This document shows, piece by piece, positions 41,985 to 51,938 of a DNA stretch of 64,000 nt; the first letter of the stretch is position 1; each line of letters begins with the position of its first letter. This stretch comes from Treponema sp. (GTDB lineage: Bacteria; Spirochaetota; Spirochaetia; Treponematales; Breznakiellaceae), in the NCBI GenBank assembly GCA_009777995.1, contig WRKT01000004.1:87898-151897 (forward strand). Reading direction: 5' to 3'. Under the pieces are notes generated by a model. The model had not been told where the DNA came from. It did no database searches and saw nothing but the letters and a program-made list of their open reading frames with translations. Made by a program: the position numbers and the translations under genes.

Positions 41985-44062
41985 CCGGATTTCTGCTTCT
42001 GCTTCTGTCTCTGAACATGCTTGAAAACTTCATCGGCATTTATCCGCTTATCAACACCTGTAAGCGGTATTAGTCCTTCGTCATCTACACTTCGGAAAAG
42101 GGGACTATTTCGATTACTTGAATAAGCCCAGCTATTTTCGTTGTTCATTAGATAATCCAATACAGAGGCAACCGCAAGGCAGAAGTACAATAGAGATGCA
42201 TTGTTTTTCTGCTTGCCTGGTAGGAGTACATCGAGACGGACAGAGACCGGATTAGAGACCTGGAAGGTATAGGGAGCCCAGGGGTTCTCAATACCGTCAC
42301 AGAGGGCATTTGCTTCTGCACCGCCTGCCTTAATGCCCCTGTCAACGCCTGTGGCAATCGCCGCAAGGCACTTCCTTAGGGACTTTACTTGAGAATAAAT
42401 CTGGATAACATCCTTTTTCTGAAAAGGTGAAGCAACAAAACTATCAAACTTATAATAGGGCAAAAGATATAGGCGCTTGACCCAGTGGAGCTCAGAAACA
42501 AGCTTCTTCGTATAATTCGAGCTGCGCTCCCCGGGGGATCCTTCTAAGATTCTAATATATTCGGCCATACGGGGCAGGTATTCCTTTTCGAAACACATTT
42601 CCCTATAGTAGCGCCAGTCATTCATTATCCCCCCGAGAATGACATCAACACTTTCCAGGTTCGAGCCGGGAATTGGGGTAGAAGTAAAAACTGCATGGCG
42701 CAGACCGAAGAACATTTCTTCAAGTGTTCGCATAAAGATTAATATCTGCGGCATCGGGTCTCTTGGAGAAATATAAACAACGCCCCTTCTAAGGTCGTAT
42801 AGGTCCACAAAGTATGGATATAGATCAGGATACTCAGAAAGCTTATCCCAGCCTGCCTGAGGGAAAAGGGTCTCGAGCATTTGAAGGCCTCTGTCAAGGG
42901 CCTTCTTTTCAGACTCTACTACACTCCTTCTTTCCCTTTCTTCATCAGAAATCTCTTCCTCTTTTTCTTTCTCGTCAAGATTGACGACTTCTTCTTCCTT
43001 TTCTGAATCATCCTTTAGATCTTCAATATTACCCTGTGCTGCAAAGTTTGCAGGATTCATCTGCTCCGCCTCGGTGGCATTAAGGAAGGCGAGTATCCTC
43101 TTTTTGCGTTCTATAAAAAGTGCATCGTATGGAAGATAGCTGCCTGAAACAGACTTCATTAGGAGGGGATAGAGAAGATAATGAACCTCCCTTCTGACTC
43201 CGGAATAGGCAGTAAGGGCTGCCCGTATCTGATCCTGATGGCTTTGAACATCCAGTTGATTTTCTGCAAACAGTACCTTATACAGGACCTTATAAGCTCC
43301 CCTGATATGGACCTCGAGATCGAGTTTCTCGAGTATGAAAAGAGGTTTATAGATTGCCTTAAGCATATCTGCACATTCGCTTACCCTGACTCCCTTGGAA
43401 CTCGCCTGAAGCTTTGCAAGATTCCCGGATATTTTCTCAATATCCCAATACCTTATTACATCAAGGATATGATGGGCTAATGGTGCGCCTTTTTTCAGTT
43501 TCTCGCTTCTTTTCGTATTATTTCGCGGGAGCATATTTCGAGTTGAAGTAACCAAAACTTCAATTTTCTTATAATATTCGTTCATTCTGCGGTTGATAAA
43601 AGCTGAACTTACATAATCGGTGACGGTAGAGAAGGGTGAAAGTATGGATAAAAGTACCTGCCCTGAAGATTTTATCTCAAACTCGGAATTTCCCGCGCAT
43701 CTGTCCATTTTTACCCGCTCCCAATAGCTTACCTTAATTGGAATTGCAGGATCATCGGCGGGATTTGCCTGTCTCTGCGAGGATTGCTTATTTTTAGAGG
43801 AGGATTCCTCGGCTTCATCAACATCGGCCTGAAGCTCAACAGATCGCCTTGGGCGGCCTTTTATTTGGACATTTACCTTATCCTTCCGTACATTTCCGCC
43901 TTCGCGCCTTGACTTATCCTGATCGTCGCTGCGCTCATAGCCCACTTCACCGCCAAGTTTTTGAGCCATGCGCTTTGCTTCGTCTCTGTCCATATCGCCA
44001 AGTTTACTTCTTACCCGGCCCAGCTCACCGGGAGCATATACTGCTTTGTCTTCTTTCGCCAT
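41981..44062 (-). CDS. Large spirochaete protein of unknown function
   Basis: 693 aa from ATG 44062. Residues 1-110 are charged and disordered with many Lys/Arg/Asp. About 130-340 is helical with aromatic clusters. An acidic low-complexity run of E and K (about 350-385) separates a second helical half. The end is a repeated Gln-Lys tail (QKQKQK). It has no signal or membrane segment, so it is cytoplasmic. It does not match a family I can name with confidence; it may be the spirochaete DUF5312 family. It is convergent with the AlaX gene (4-base overlap) and lies right after the DUF2804 gene. Confidence 0.7.
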   Translation of the reverse strand: MAKEDKAVYAPGELGRVRSKLGDMDRDEAKRMAQKLGGEVGYERSDDQDKSRREGGNVRKDKVNVQIKGRPRRSVELQADVDEAEESSSKNKQSSQRQANPADDPAIPIKVSYWERVKMDRCAGNSEFEIKSSGQVLLSILSPFSTVTDYVSSAFINRRMNEYYKKIEVLVTSTRNMLPRNNTKRSEKLKKGAPLAHHILDVIRYWDIEKISGNLAKLQASSKGVRVSECADMLKAIYKPLFILEKLDLEVHIRGAYKVLYKVLFAENQLDVQSHQDQIRAALTAYSGVRREVHYLLYPLLMKSVSGSYLPYDALFIERKKRILAFLNATEAEQMNPANFAAQGNIEDLKDDSEKEEEVVNLDEKEKEEEISDEERERRSVVESEKKALDRGLQMLETLFPQAGWDKLSEYPDLYPYFVDLYDLRRGVVYISPRDPMPQILIFMRTLEEMFFGLRHAVFTSTPIPGSNLESVDVILGGIMNDWRYYREMCFEKEYLPRMAEYIRILEGSPGERSSNYTKKLVSELHWVKRLYLLPYYKFDSFVASPFQKKDVIQIYSQVKSLRKCLAAIATGVDRGIKAGGAEANALCDGIENPWAPYTFQVSNPVSVRLDVLLPGKQKNNASLLYFCLAVASVLDYLMNNENSWAYSSNRNSPLFRSVDDEGLIPLTGVDKRINADEVFKHVQRQKQKQKSG

Positions 44063-44063
44063 T

Positions 44064-45134
44064 TTATACCCGCAAATAGAGTTTTTCGCATGTACCCCAA
44101 ACATTTCTCATCGTAAGTTCCTCCCCTTCTGAACTTAGAAAATGACCGTTAAAATATCCGGGTGCTCTTTCATTATCGGAAGAGAAAAAGAGGAAATTCT
44201 CAATATTTCGGCTAGGTTCTCCGGGAGTAAACACTAAATCCACCATTCCCTCCATATCCTGAATAATCCAATCCTCTTCAGGGCCCCGTGTAATCTTGAC
44301 AGGCGGAAGCAGTGTAAGCTTACCGTCTATCCAAAGAGCGTTTTCATTATTCTTAAAGGCCTCTTTCGCCTGGTTTTCACCCAAGGCAAAGCCGAAACGC
44401 CTGTTTTTCTCGTCAAAACCAAGTCCTGCACACCAAGTTGAGCGCATTCTATAGGGATAGAAGCCTTTGAAGTCGCTGAATAACCCTGAAGTCTTAGCCG
44501 GATGAAGGTGAAAATGCTTCCCGCCTGAAATAAGGTCTCCGCTTACAGCGGTCATCACCTTATAAGCGTACATACTGCGACGCTCTGAAAACAAAAGGTT
44601 TACTGCCATTGGCAGCGCCTTTCCCGCCGCACCAAGGGAAAGGTCGAATTTTGCATGGGCTGTTAAAGCAGGCCTCCTTCGGGTCCTCTTAATGTTAAGC
44701 TCCAGCACTATGCTCTCTGTATCAAGCCAGGAGTGTATCCGAAAGAAAAACCCGTAAGAGCGGCTGTCAACGGATGCATTGTGAAGGCCTCGCGGCAACC
44801 GCCAGCCTCCGCCGGGAATTAACTTCCTGAACTCAATCCGCTCATTTGTTTCACGATCGTACATGAAAACATGGGCATCCCGGAAAAACTTCAGATTGCA
44901 CAATCTGGCCTGAAGGAAAAACCGGTCATCCTGTATGATAAAGGTCTCCCATTCCTTTATCCTAAAATCTCTTATTCCCCTTGGCATGGGAACAGGATAA
45001 GGCCTGTGAATATCAAGTAGATCTACTTCTTCAAATGCCCTGGTCCAAGTTCCCTGAAGGGGCATACCGTTTTCCACCGGAGTAGGACGGGGCGCTTGAA
45101 TTTCCCTAGTGTACACTATCTTGAATTCTAGCAT
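44064..45134 (-). CDS. DUF2804 family protein
   Basis: 356 aa. It has the features of DUF2804: W-rich beta strands, RIKEWETFIIQDDRFFLQAR, the GLHNASVDSRSYGFFFRIHS segment, FDLSLGAAGKALPMAVNLLF and a late MRNVWGTCEKLYLRV. The fold is predicted to be a lipocalin/AttH-like beta barrel, and function is unknown. No signal peptide. It is just upstream of the large unknown protein and 49 bases downstream of the ABC exporter pair, with the same direction, so it may form one operon with them. Confidence 0.85.
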   Translation of the reverse strand: MLEFKIVYTREIQAPRPTPVENGMPLQGTWTRAFEEVDLLDIHRPYPVPMPRGIRDFRIKEWETFIIQDDRFFLQARLCNLKFFRDAHVFMYDRETNERIEFRKLIPGGGWRLPRGLHNASVDSRSYGFFFRIHSWLDTESIVLELNIKRTRRRPALTAHAKFDLSLGAAGKALPMAVNLLFSERRSMYAYKVMTAVSGDLISGGKHFHLHPAKTSGLFSDFKGFYPYRMRSTWCAGLGFDEKNRRFGFALGENQAKEAFKNNENALWIDGKLTLLPPVKITRGPEEDWIIQDMEGMVDLVFTPGEPSRNIENFLFFSSDNERAPGYFNGHFLSSEGEELTMRNVWGTCEKLYLRV

Positions 45135-45183
45135 AAAAGTCGAAGATTATCAAATCAAAAGCTTAAGGGTCGAGAGCCCTGAC

Positions 45184-46983
45184 TCAGGGCCCCTGCTCCT
45201 CCCTGTCGTACCACCGGGCCTGGGCCTTCCACATATTGGCGTATTTTCCGGGTCGGGACAGGAGTTCCTCGTGGGTGCCTCTGTCGGTGATGCGCCCTCC
45301 GTCCATCACGATGATGCTGTGGGCGAGTCTTGCCGAGCCGAGACGGTGAGTAACAAGGAGGGCGGATTTGCCTTCGGCGAGTTGCCTGAACTGTCTGTAG
45401 ATTCTGGTCTCTTCGATAGGGTCAATCGCTGCTGTGGGCTCATCCAGCACGATGAAGCCGTTGGAACGGTATAGCCGGCGGGCTATTGCAAGCCTCTGCC
45501 ACTGACCGCCTGAGAGGTCTATGCCGTCGAACTCGGGTGAGAGCATGGTATCAAGCTTCAACCGGCCGTCTTCGAGTTCGAGCCCGGCCTCGTTTACAGC
45601 GTTCAAGATCACGGTGTTATCGGGGGCCGGCCCGGTATCGCTTAAAAAGACATTTTCCTTAAGGGTCATTTTATAACGTTGATATTTTTGAAACACTGCG
45701 GAGATTCCCTTGAAAAGGCCGGGGCCTGCCATACCCCGGGAATCGAGACCGCCGATTATTACTCTGCCTGATCTTGGGTGGTAAAGCCCCGTAAGCAAGC
45801 GTACAAGGGTAGTTTTACCTGCGCCATTTTCACCGACTATGGCAAGGGTTTGGCCCTGAGCAATTGACAGGGAAACGTCCTTAACGGCGTCTTCTTCTCT
45901 TCCGGGGTACCTAAAGCTTAAATCTTCTGCGACAATGCCAAGGGAGAAGTCGATTAAATCATCACTCTTATTATGCTCCATGCCTGCCCTCTCCGGCATA
46001 TCCATCACCATTATTAAATTCTTTAGCTTACCTATATCCCTATTCATTACTCCAAGATCTCGGGTAACCACCTCCTGCATAATGGAGAAAATCATCCCAA
46101 GAGAAGCAAATACTGCGGTAAAGGCACCAATGCTAATTTCACCTGACATCAATGCAAGGAAGAGGAGATATGAGGAACCGGCCATCCCGAAAAAGGATGA
46201 GATGTTAAGGAGCAGCTGTAAAAGTGCGGTTTTTCGCTCAGCCTGCCATATCTTTCCGGTAAGGAGGAGGAGGGTTTCGGAGTATAGGTTATAAAAAAAC
46301 CTAAATGCTCCAAGGGTTCTGGTTTCCTTAAAGTATTCACGGTCGCAGAGACTTCTTTGATAGTATTCATTTTCGCGGCGCAGGGGCGCATTCTGCTCTT
46401 CGAGTTTTGTGAATACCCTTCCTCTGACAATTTGCGCGAAGAGAGCAGGGATGAAAGACATCATCAGGGTAAGCAATAGAATTGGTTTTAAGAAGAAAAG
46501 GTATGATCCGATGAAAATAAAATACAATCCATAGAAAAAAATGAAAGCAATTATCATCACACAGAAATTTGTAAAAACCTTCACTCCTTCCTTTGCCTTA
46601 TTTAAATCGTCAAGAAAGGCAGGGGCTTCGAATAGGACAGGATCAAGGCCACCAAGTTTCTTTTGTAAGATGGTTCTGATTTTTCCTTCGGTCTTTCCCG
46701 CAGCAACACTATTATAGAAGTTAACAAGCCCGTTCATGAGCTGTTGGGCAAAGGTAATGCCGGCAAGTATTAATAAGGGGGTTAGGCAGCCCATAAAATC
46801 AATATACCCGGCTTGAGCCCCTGCAATGGCATCAAAGAGATTTCGGATTGCTGCAATATTCAGGGCCCAGATTAGGGCATGGAAAACTTGCATTAAAACC
46901 AGGGTTAGATTATGCAGGGGTGCAGCTCTGAACTGCATTGGTATAAGCCTTAAGGCTACCCCAAAGAAAGAACTGCCTTTCAT
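45184..46983 (-). CDS. ABC exporter half-transporter (permease-ATPase fusion), partner 2
   Basis: 599 aa. Six membrane helices fill residues 1-310. The ATPase domain has Walker A GENGAGKTTLVRLLTG, signature LSGGQWQRLAIAR, Walker B FIVLDEPTAAIDP with the catalytic glutamate, and the LVTHRLGS switch. It overlaps the other half-transporter by 4 bases, so the two probably form a heterodimer. The substrate is unknown; peptides, lipids or drugs are all possible for this family. Confidence 0.93.
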   Translation of the reverse strand: MKGSSFFGVALRLIPMQFRAAPLHNLTLVLMQVFHALIWALNIAAIRNLFDAIAGAQAGYIDFMGCLTPLLILAGITFAQQLMNGLVNFYNSVAAGKTEGKIRTILQKKLGGLDPVLFEAPAFLDDLNKAKEGVKVFTNFCVMIIAFIFFYGLYFIFIGSYLFFLKPILLLTLMMSFIPALFAQIVRGRVFTKLEEQNAPLRRENEYYQRSLCDREYFKETRTLGAFRFFYNLYSETLLLLTGKIWQAERKTALLQLLLNISSFFGMAGSSYLLFLALMSGEISIGAFTAVFASLGMIFSIMQEVVTRDLGVMNRDIGKLKNLIMVMDMPERAGMEHNKSDDLIDFSLGIVAEDLSFRYPGREEDAVKDVSLSIAQGQTLAIVGENGAGKTTLVRLLTGLYHPRSGRVIIGGLDSRGMAGPGLFKGISAVFQKYQRYKMTLKENVFLSDTGPAPDNTVILNAVNEAGLELEDGRLKLDTMLSPEFDGIDLSGGQWQRLAIARRLYRSNGFIVLDEPTAAIDPIEETRIYRQFRQLAEGKSALLVTHRLGSARLAHSIIVMDGGRITDRGTHEELLSRPGKYANMWKAQARWYDREEQGP

Positions 46984-48773
46984 AAATACCAGCTCCTTTG
47001 GGACTCAAACATCCGGGCATACTGTCCGTTTAAAGCGAGAAGCTCGTTGTGGGTGCCTCGCTCTGTCACCTTGCCTTCGCTAATGACCAAGATTTCATCT
47101 GCAAGTTTTGTGGAACCAAGGCGATGACTAATAAATATGCCGGTCTTGCCGGCCATCAATTTCCCAAACTCCTCATAGAGCCGGCTCTCGCTTATCGGGT
47201 CAAGTGCGGCAGTGGGTTCATCGAGGATTTTCACGGGAGAGCGGCTCAGCAAGGAGCGTGCAATTGCAATGCGCTGCCATTGACCGCCTGAAAGGTCCTG
47301 ACCTTCTTCCTTGATTTTTCCCAAGGGGCTTTCAATCCCGTTTTTAAGTTCAGCTATAATTTCATCAAGCCCTGCAAGAGAAGCCGTCTTGCGAATTTGC
47401 TCATCGGTATTATTCCCTGTAATATCACCAAGAGTGATATTTTCCTTAAGCGATACATAGTATCTTGCGAAATCTTGATACACTACAGAAAAAAGCGTCT
47501 TTATTGATCCGGCAGGGTATTCCCTTAACTCCTTGCCGTTAATTAAAATTTGCCCCTCATAATCGGAATAAAGCCCTGTAAGCAGCCTTGTGACAGTGGT
47601 TTTCCCTGCACCGTTACTGCCGACAAAGGCATAACTACGGCCCCTCTTGAGGGTAAAGGACATTCCGTCCAGCACATTTGACTGTCCGCCGGGATACTTG
47701 AAACGGACATTGCGGAATTCCAGAGAATTAAATTCCGGCACATCGCTTAGAGGCAGGTCAAGGTTCTCGGGAGAGCTGCTTAGGTTATGAAATGCAGTCA
47801 GGTCCTTCATGTATTCTCTTACCTTTGAAACCTGCTCAAGGGAATCTGACATCATCCAACCAAGATTATTAATTAAGCTGAAAACTGCAGCAATTATCCC
47901 CATATACATTCCCGCACTTAAGGCACCTGCAATGACAGAGGGAATAAGTGTCAGAGCGATTAACAATGATACAAGGAAAAGTAGCATGCTTGAGCTTTTT
48001 AATATTACAAACATTTTAGCAAGAACTTTTAACCTTAATTTTCTTCCTGCCTCGTACTGCTCATACCAGAGCTTGCTTACATAGTCCGTATAACCAAAAA
48101 GGCTGCGCTCTTCAGAAGCATCGCGCCCTGTGAGAACTTCATCCAGGTATTCGGTGCGGCGATTGAACTTCTCGGCATCTACATGGGCCTTATAATTTTT
48201 TCTGCCTGCTAGTATGGAAAGCCAAAACAGGGGCACCGAGAAGGCAGAAATTATGAGAGCTGCCCACCAGACCCTGCTCATGATAAGCACAAGCACTGAA
48301 ATAACGCTTACGATTATATGTACCATCGCGGTGATGCCGTTAAAACCGTCAATTATTGATTTAACGGGATCCCTTGAAACTCTTGAAATTAACTCCCAAC
48401 TTTCGGCTCTTTCAATATGCATATAGTCCAAGGCAGCATGTATTTTAACAAAGCGAGGCTTAATCTTGCGCTGTAAACTTAGGCTTATGCGCGAAATGAC
48501 AAGCTGATCCACCGCACCGATCGTAGTGATAATACCCAGGGTTATAAGGAGCAGTATAAGAGGCAGGTAGATACGGTTAAAAGGGAGGCTGCCGTTTAAT
48601 ACGGCAATGGCTGTGTCTACAAAGTTTGCGGTTGCAAGGGCCATGACTGCTGTGGGAAGGAGAGCCTGTATCAGGGCAAGAAACAGGCGCAGTGCAGTGC
48701 AGGGCATTGATGCCTCAAATGCAAAACGCAGGGTATCCAAGGTTCCAAATTTCTTTATGTCCTGGCTTTTCAA
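46980..48773 (-). CDS. ABC exporter half-transporter (permease-ATPase fusion), partner 1
   Basis: 597 aa. It has the same architecture as its neighbour: six membrane helices (1-310), Walker A GSNGAGKTTVTRLLTG, signature DLSGGQWQRIAIARSL, Walker B VKILDEPTAALDP with intact catalytic glutamate, and a switch histidine in IFISHRLGS. Neither partner has the degenerate site often found in asymmetric exporters. It is divergent from purE, 110 bases away. Confidence 0.93.
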   Translation of the reverse strand: MKSQDIKKFGTLDTLRFAFEASMPCTALRLFLALIQALLPTAVMALATANFVDTAIAVLNGSLPFNRIYLPLILLLITLGIITTIGAVDQLVISRISLSLQRKIKPRFVKIHAALDYMHIERAESWELISRVSRDPVKSIIDGFNGITAMVHIIVSVISVLVLIMSRVWWAALIISAFSVPLFWLSILAGRKNYKAHVDAEKFNRRTEYLDEVLTGRDASEERSLFGYTDYVSKLWYEQYEAGRKLRLKVLAKMFVILKSSSMLLFLVSLLIALTLIPSVIAGALSAGMYMGIIAAVFSLINNLGWMMSDSLEQVSKVREYMKDLTAFHNLSSSPENLDLPLSDVPEFNSLEFRNVRFKYPGGQSNVLDGMSFTLKRGRSYAFVGSNGAGKTTVTRLLTGLYSDYEGQILINGKELREYPAGSIKTLFSVVYQDFARYYVSLKENITLGDITGNNTDEQIRKTASLAGLDEIIAELKNGIESPLGKIKEEGQDLSGGQWQRIAIARSLLSRSPVKILDEPTAALDPISESRLYEEFGKLMAGKTGIFISHRLGSTKLADEILVISEGKVTERGTHNELLALNGQYARMFESQRSWYL

Positions 48774-48883
48774 GTTATCTCCATTGGTCTGCGTATATAA
48801 ACGTACTATATATAAAACGTTCCGGCAGTGCCAAGTGTTTTATCCCTTGTTGATATAATGATAATTATGTTAAGCTTAAACTC

Positions 48884-49369
48884 ATGAAATCAGCGGTTTT
48901 GGTTGGAGTAATAATGGGGAGTACATCTGACTGGGACACAATGCAAAACGCATGCCTTATTCTTGATGAACTGCAAATATCCTACGAAAAAAAGGTGGTC
49001 TCTGCTCACAGAACCCCGGATTTAATGTTCTCTTATGCAGAAAAAGCAGCGGAAAGGGGCCTTAAAGTCATTATTGCGGGTGCAGGGGGAGCTGCTCATC
49101 TGCCCGGGATGGTTGCATCAAAGACAAATCTGCCTGTAATCGGGGTTCCTGTGCAGTCAAAGGCCCTTAACGGTCTTGATTCCCTGCTTTCCATCGTACA
49201 GATGCCCGGCGGTGTTCCCGTTGCGACTGTTGCAATCGGCAATGCAGGGGCTACCAATGCGGGACTGCTTGCAGCACAGATCGTAGCAACTTCCGACAGT
49301 GGGGTTTACGAAAGGCTGCAAGAGAGAAGGCAGAATATCGAAAAGCAAATTCTGGAAAGTGAATTATAA
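48884..49369 (+). CDS. purE: N5-carboxyaminoimidazole ribonucleotide mutase (class I PurE)
   Basis: 161 aa. It converts N5-CAIR to CAIR. Signatures are [37 protein letters not shown] and [33 protein letters not shown] box lies at 48854-48859, though its -35 partner is not convincing. Its stop overlaps the purK ATG by one base, giving a tightly coupled purE-purK pair, which marks the two-step ATP-using class I route. Confidence 0.97.
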   Translation: MKSAVLVGVIMGSTSDWDTMQNACLILDELQISYEKKVVSAHRTPDLMFSYAEKAAERGLKVIIAGAGGAAHLPGMVASKTNLPVIGVPVQSKALNGLDSLLSIVQMPGGVPVATVAIGNAGATNAGLLAAQIVATSDSGVYERLQERRQNIEKQILESEL

Positions 49370-50475
49370 TGATATTGCCCGGTAAGACCATCGGTATTAT
49401 TGGCGGGGGCCAACTTGGCAGGATGATGTGTCTTGCAGCGAAGGCAATGGGCTATGATGTAGCAGTGCTAGACCCGACAGCGAACTGCCCCTGCGGACAG
49501 GTCGCTGACATAGAGATTACGGCAGGCTATGATGATATGGCAGCAATAAAAAAACTCGCAGAAATAAGCGATGTAATAACTTACGAATTTGAAAATATCG
49601 ATTATGATGCTCTTTTCTATCTGGAAAACAATGCATACTTACCACAGGGAAGCGATGTATTAAAAATTACGCAGCACCGTTATATGGAAAAGAAAACGAT
49701 AAGCGATATGGGCATTCCTGTTACAGAGTTTTTTCTTTTAAACAGCATAAAAGCTTTGGAAAAACACTTCTTTTATCCTTCTGTGCTTAAAACCACCACG
49801 GGCGGCTACGATGGCAAGGGGCAGCTTATAATTAAAAGCAGGGAAGACTTCGAAGCGGCAAAAAAACTTGCAGAAAAGCACGAATGCATAATTGAGAGGT
49901 GGGTGCCTTTTGACAAGGAAATATCGGTATTAATTGCCCGAAGTACAAGCGGAGAAACAGCCGTTTTCCCGATACCTGAGAATATCCATGTTGATAATAT
50001 CCTGCATAAGAGCATAGTCCCTGCAAGCATCTCGGATTCGGTGGTGCAGAAGGCCATCAGCTACGCTCTGCAAATTGCAGAAAACCTTAATACAATCGGG
50101 ATATTGGCAATTGAAATGTTTGTTGCAGGGGATGATGTCTATATAAACGAGCTTGCACCAAGGCCTCATAATTCGGGGCATTATACAATCGATGCATGCA
50201 TTACAAGCCAGTTTGAGCAGCATATCAGGGCTATTTGCGGACTGCCTCTTGGGGATACAAGTTTGCATACCCCTGTAGTAATGGTGAACATACTCGGGGA
50301 GCATTTATTCTCGGAGGTTTTAGACCCGTACTTGCCGCTTTTACCGAGGGGCAAACTGCATCTTTACGGTAAGACAGAGACAAAGGAGAAACGAAAAATG
50401 GGGCATATCAATATGCTTGGTGATATCGGGGACACATTGAAACTAATTGAACAGGCAGATATATGGGCGGGGTAA
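49369..50475 (+). CDS. purK: N5-carboxyaminoimidazole ribonucleotide synthase
   Basis: 368 aa ATP-grasp enzyme that carboxylates AIR using bicarbonate and ATP. It begins IGIIGGGQLGRMMCLAAKAM, and has TYEFENIDYDAL, FLKTTTGGYDGKGQ-like VLKTTTGGYDGKGQ, NELAPRPHNSGHYTIDAC and the C-terminal lid HLYGK. It is normal length. It ends 5 bases before the purF ATG. Confidence 0.96.
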   Translation: MILPGKTIGIIGGGQLGRMMCLAAKAMGYDVAVLDPTANCPCGQVADIEITAGYDDMAAIKKLAEISDVITYEFENIDYDALFYLENNAYLPQGSDVLKITQHRYMEKKTISDMGIPVTEFFLLNSIKALEKHFFYPSVLKTTTGGYDGKGQLIIKSREDFEAAKKLAEKHECIIERWVPFDKEISVLIARSTSGETAVFPIPENIHVDNILHKSIVPASISDSVVQKAISYALQIAENLNTIGILAIEMFVAGDDVYINELAPRPHNSGHYTIDACITSQFEQHIRAICGLPLGDTSLHTPVVMVNILGEHLFSEVLDPYLPLLPRGKLHLYGKTETKEKRKMGHINMLGDIGDTLKLIEQADIWAG

Positions 50476-50480
50476 AAAAT

Positions 50481-51896
50481 ATGAATGATGATAAACTTCG
50501 TCACGAAGATAAGCTTCGTGATGAGTGCGGGGTTTTTGGAGTCTATCTTGACGATCCCAAGAAGAATGCGGCTTCCATAATTTATTACGGTCTTCTGTCA
50601 TTACAGCATAGGGGCCAGGAAAGTGCAGGGATGGCAGTGGTTAAGGAAGAAGTAATGGAGAATCGCCGAGGTATGGGACTTGTAAGCGAGGTTTTTAACG
50701 AGGAGCTTATTGAGCAGCTAAAAGGTTCCTCTGCCATTGGCCATGTGCGCTACTCTACATCGGGATCCAGTATTCTCGAAAATGCACAACCCTTTGTAAG
50801 CCGCTTCAAACTGGGCTCCATAGCGGTTGCTCATAACGGAACCCTGACAAATGCCGATGTAGTGCGAGAACTGCTTGAGGATGCAGGAATCAGTTTTACC
50901 TCATCAAGCGACAGTGAGGTAATCATCAATCTAATAGCGAAAAATTATAAAAAGGGGCTTGATAAATCCCTAACGGACACCATTCAGTTCATCAAGGGCT
51001 CTTATGCTCTGCTAGTCCTAACAGAGGAGGCCCTTGTTGGCGCACGCGATCCCAACGGGATACGCCCCCTATGCCTGGGACAGTTAGAAGAGGGCTGGAT
51101 TCTTGCAAGTGAATCCTGCGCGATTGATGCAGTCGGAGGAAAGTTTATAAGGGACATAGAGCCCGGGGAAATAGTAATTATAAGCAAGGGTCAGGTACTT
51201 TCCTTTATCTTCAGCGAAAAAACCTCAAGGACCCACTGTTCGTTCGAATATGTCTACTTTGCAAGGCCTGACAGTGTCATAGACAGCGTTGATGTCTATG
51301 GCGCCAGGGTAAAGGCAGGGGAAATCCTCGGGAAGGAATCTGCGGTACAGGCAGACCTCGTTATCGGGGTTCCTGATTCAGGTATTCCTGCGGCAATAGG
51401 TTATGGGCGTATCACAGGGACGCCATTTGGCCTTGGAATTGTAAAAAGCAAGTTTGCAGGCCGAAGCTTCATCGCCCCATCCATGAGGAGGCGGGAGGAG
51501 ATGGTAGCGGTAAAGCATAATGTCATAGCATCTGAAGTGCGGGGCAAGAGGGTGGTTATAATCGACGATTCCATAGTCCGGGGAACCACGAGCAGGAGGC
51601 TTTTAGCGATTATAAGAGCAGCAGGTGCAAAGGAAGTCCACATGAGAATCTGCTCACCGCCGGTGCGCTTCCCCTGCTATTTCGGCATCGATACCCCACA
51701 CAGAAAAGATCTGATTAGCAATCTTTCGAGCCACGATGAGCTTTGCACTTCACTGGGTGCAGACTCACTGGAATTCATATCGGTAGAAGGCCTTCTTGAG
51801 TCTCTTGGCGACATGGCAGAAAGCCGTTCGGAGGGCAGGTACTGCCTTGGCTGCTTTACAGGCTTATATCCCATCCCTGTTCCGGGAGAGAAATAA
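50481..51896 (+). CDS. purF: Amidophosphoribosyltransferase (Fe-S type)
   Basis: 471 aa from ATG 50481, with a GGCGGGG ribosome site. It makes phosphoribosylamine from PRPP and glutamine. A propeptide of 15 residues precedes the nucleophile Cys16 (DECGVFGVYL). The glutaminase domain has HRGQESAGMAV, HVRYSTSGSS and HNGTLTNA; the PRTase has VVIIDDSIVRGTTSRR. The late CLGCFTG (C-x-x-C) is the cluster-binding motif of the B. subtilis-type [4Fe-4S] enzyme, which is oxygen-labile. It ends the purEKF operon; the kinase pair follows 40 bases on. Confidence 0.97.
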   Translation: MNDDKLRHEDKLRDECGVFGVYLDDPKKNAASIIYYGLLSLQHRGQESAGMAVVKEEVMENRRGMGLVSEVFNEELIEQLKGSSAIGHVRYSTSGSSILENAQPFVSRFKLGSIAVAHNGTLTNADVVRELLEDAGISFTSSSDSEVIINLIAKNYKKGLDKSLTDTIQFIKGSYALLVLTEEALVGARDPNGIRPLCLGQLEEGWILASESCAIDAVGGKFIRDIEPGEIVIISKGQVLSFIFSEKTSRTHCSFEYVYFARPDSVIDSVDVYGARVKAGEILGKESAVQADLVIGVPDSGIPAAIGYGRITGTPFGLGIVKSKFAGRSFIAPSMRRREEMVAVKHNVIASEVRGKRVVIIDDSIVRGTTSRRLLAIIRAAGAKEVHMRICSPPVRFPCYFGIDTPHRKDLISNLSSHDELCTSLGADSLEFISVEGLLESLGDMAESRSEGRYCLGCFTGLYPIPVPGEK

Positions 51897-51938
51897 GGGC
51901 AATTGGCGTATTTTTTAAAATAGTATATTATATTCTCG

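Noticed and set aside
48774..48883. Possible purine riboswitch before purE
   Set aside because: I looked for a conserved purine-aptamer core and paired stems and saw none; only a TATAAT box and a TTAAGCTTAA palindrome are present.
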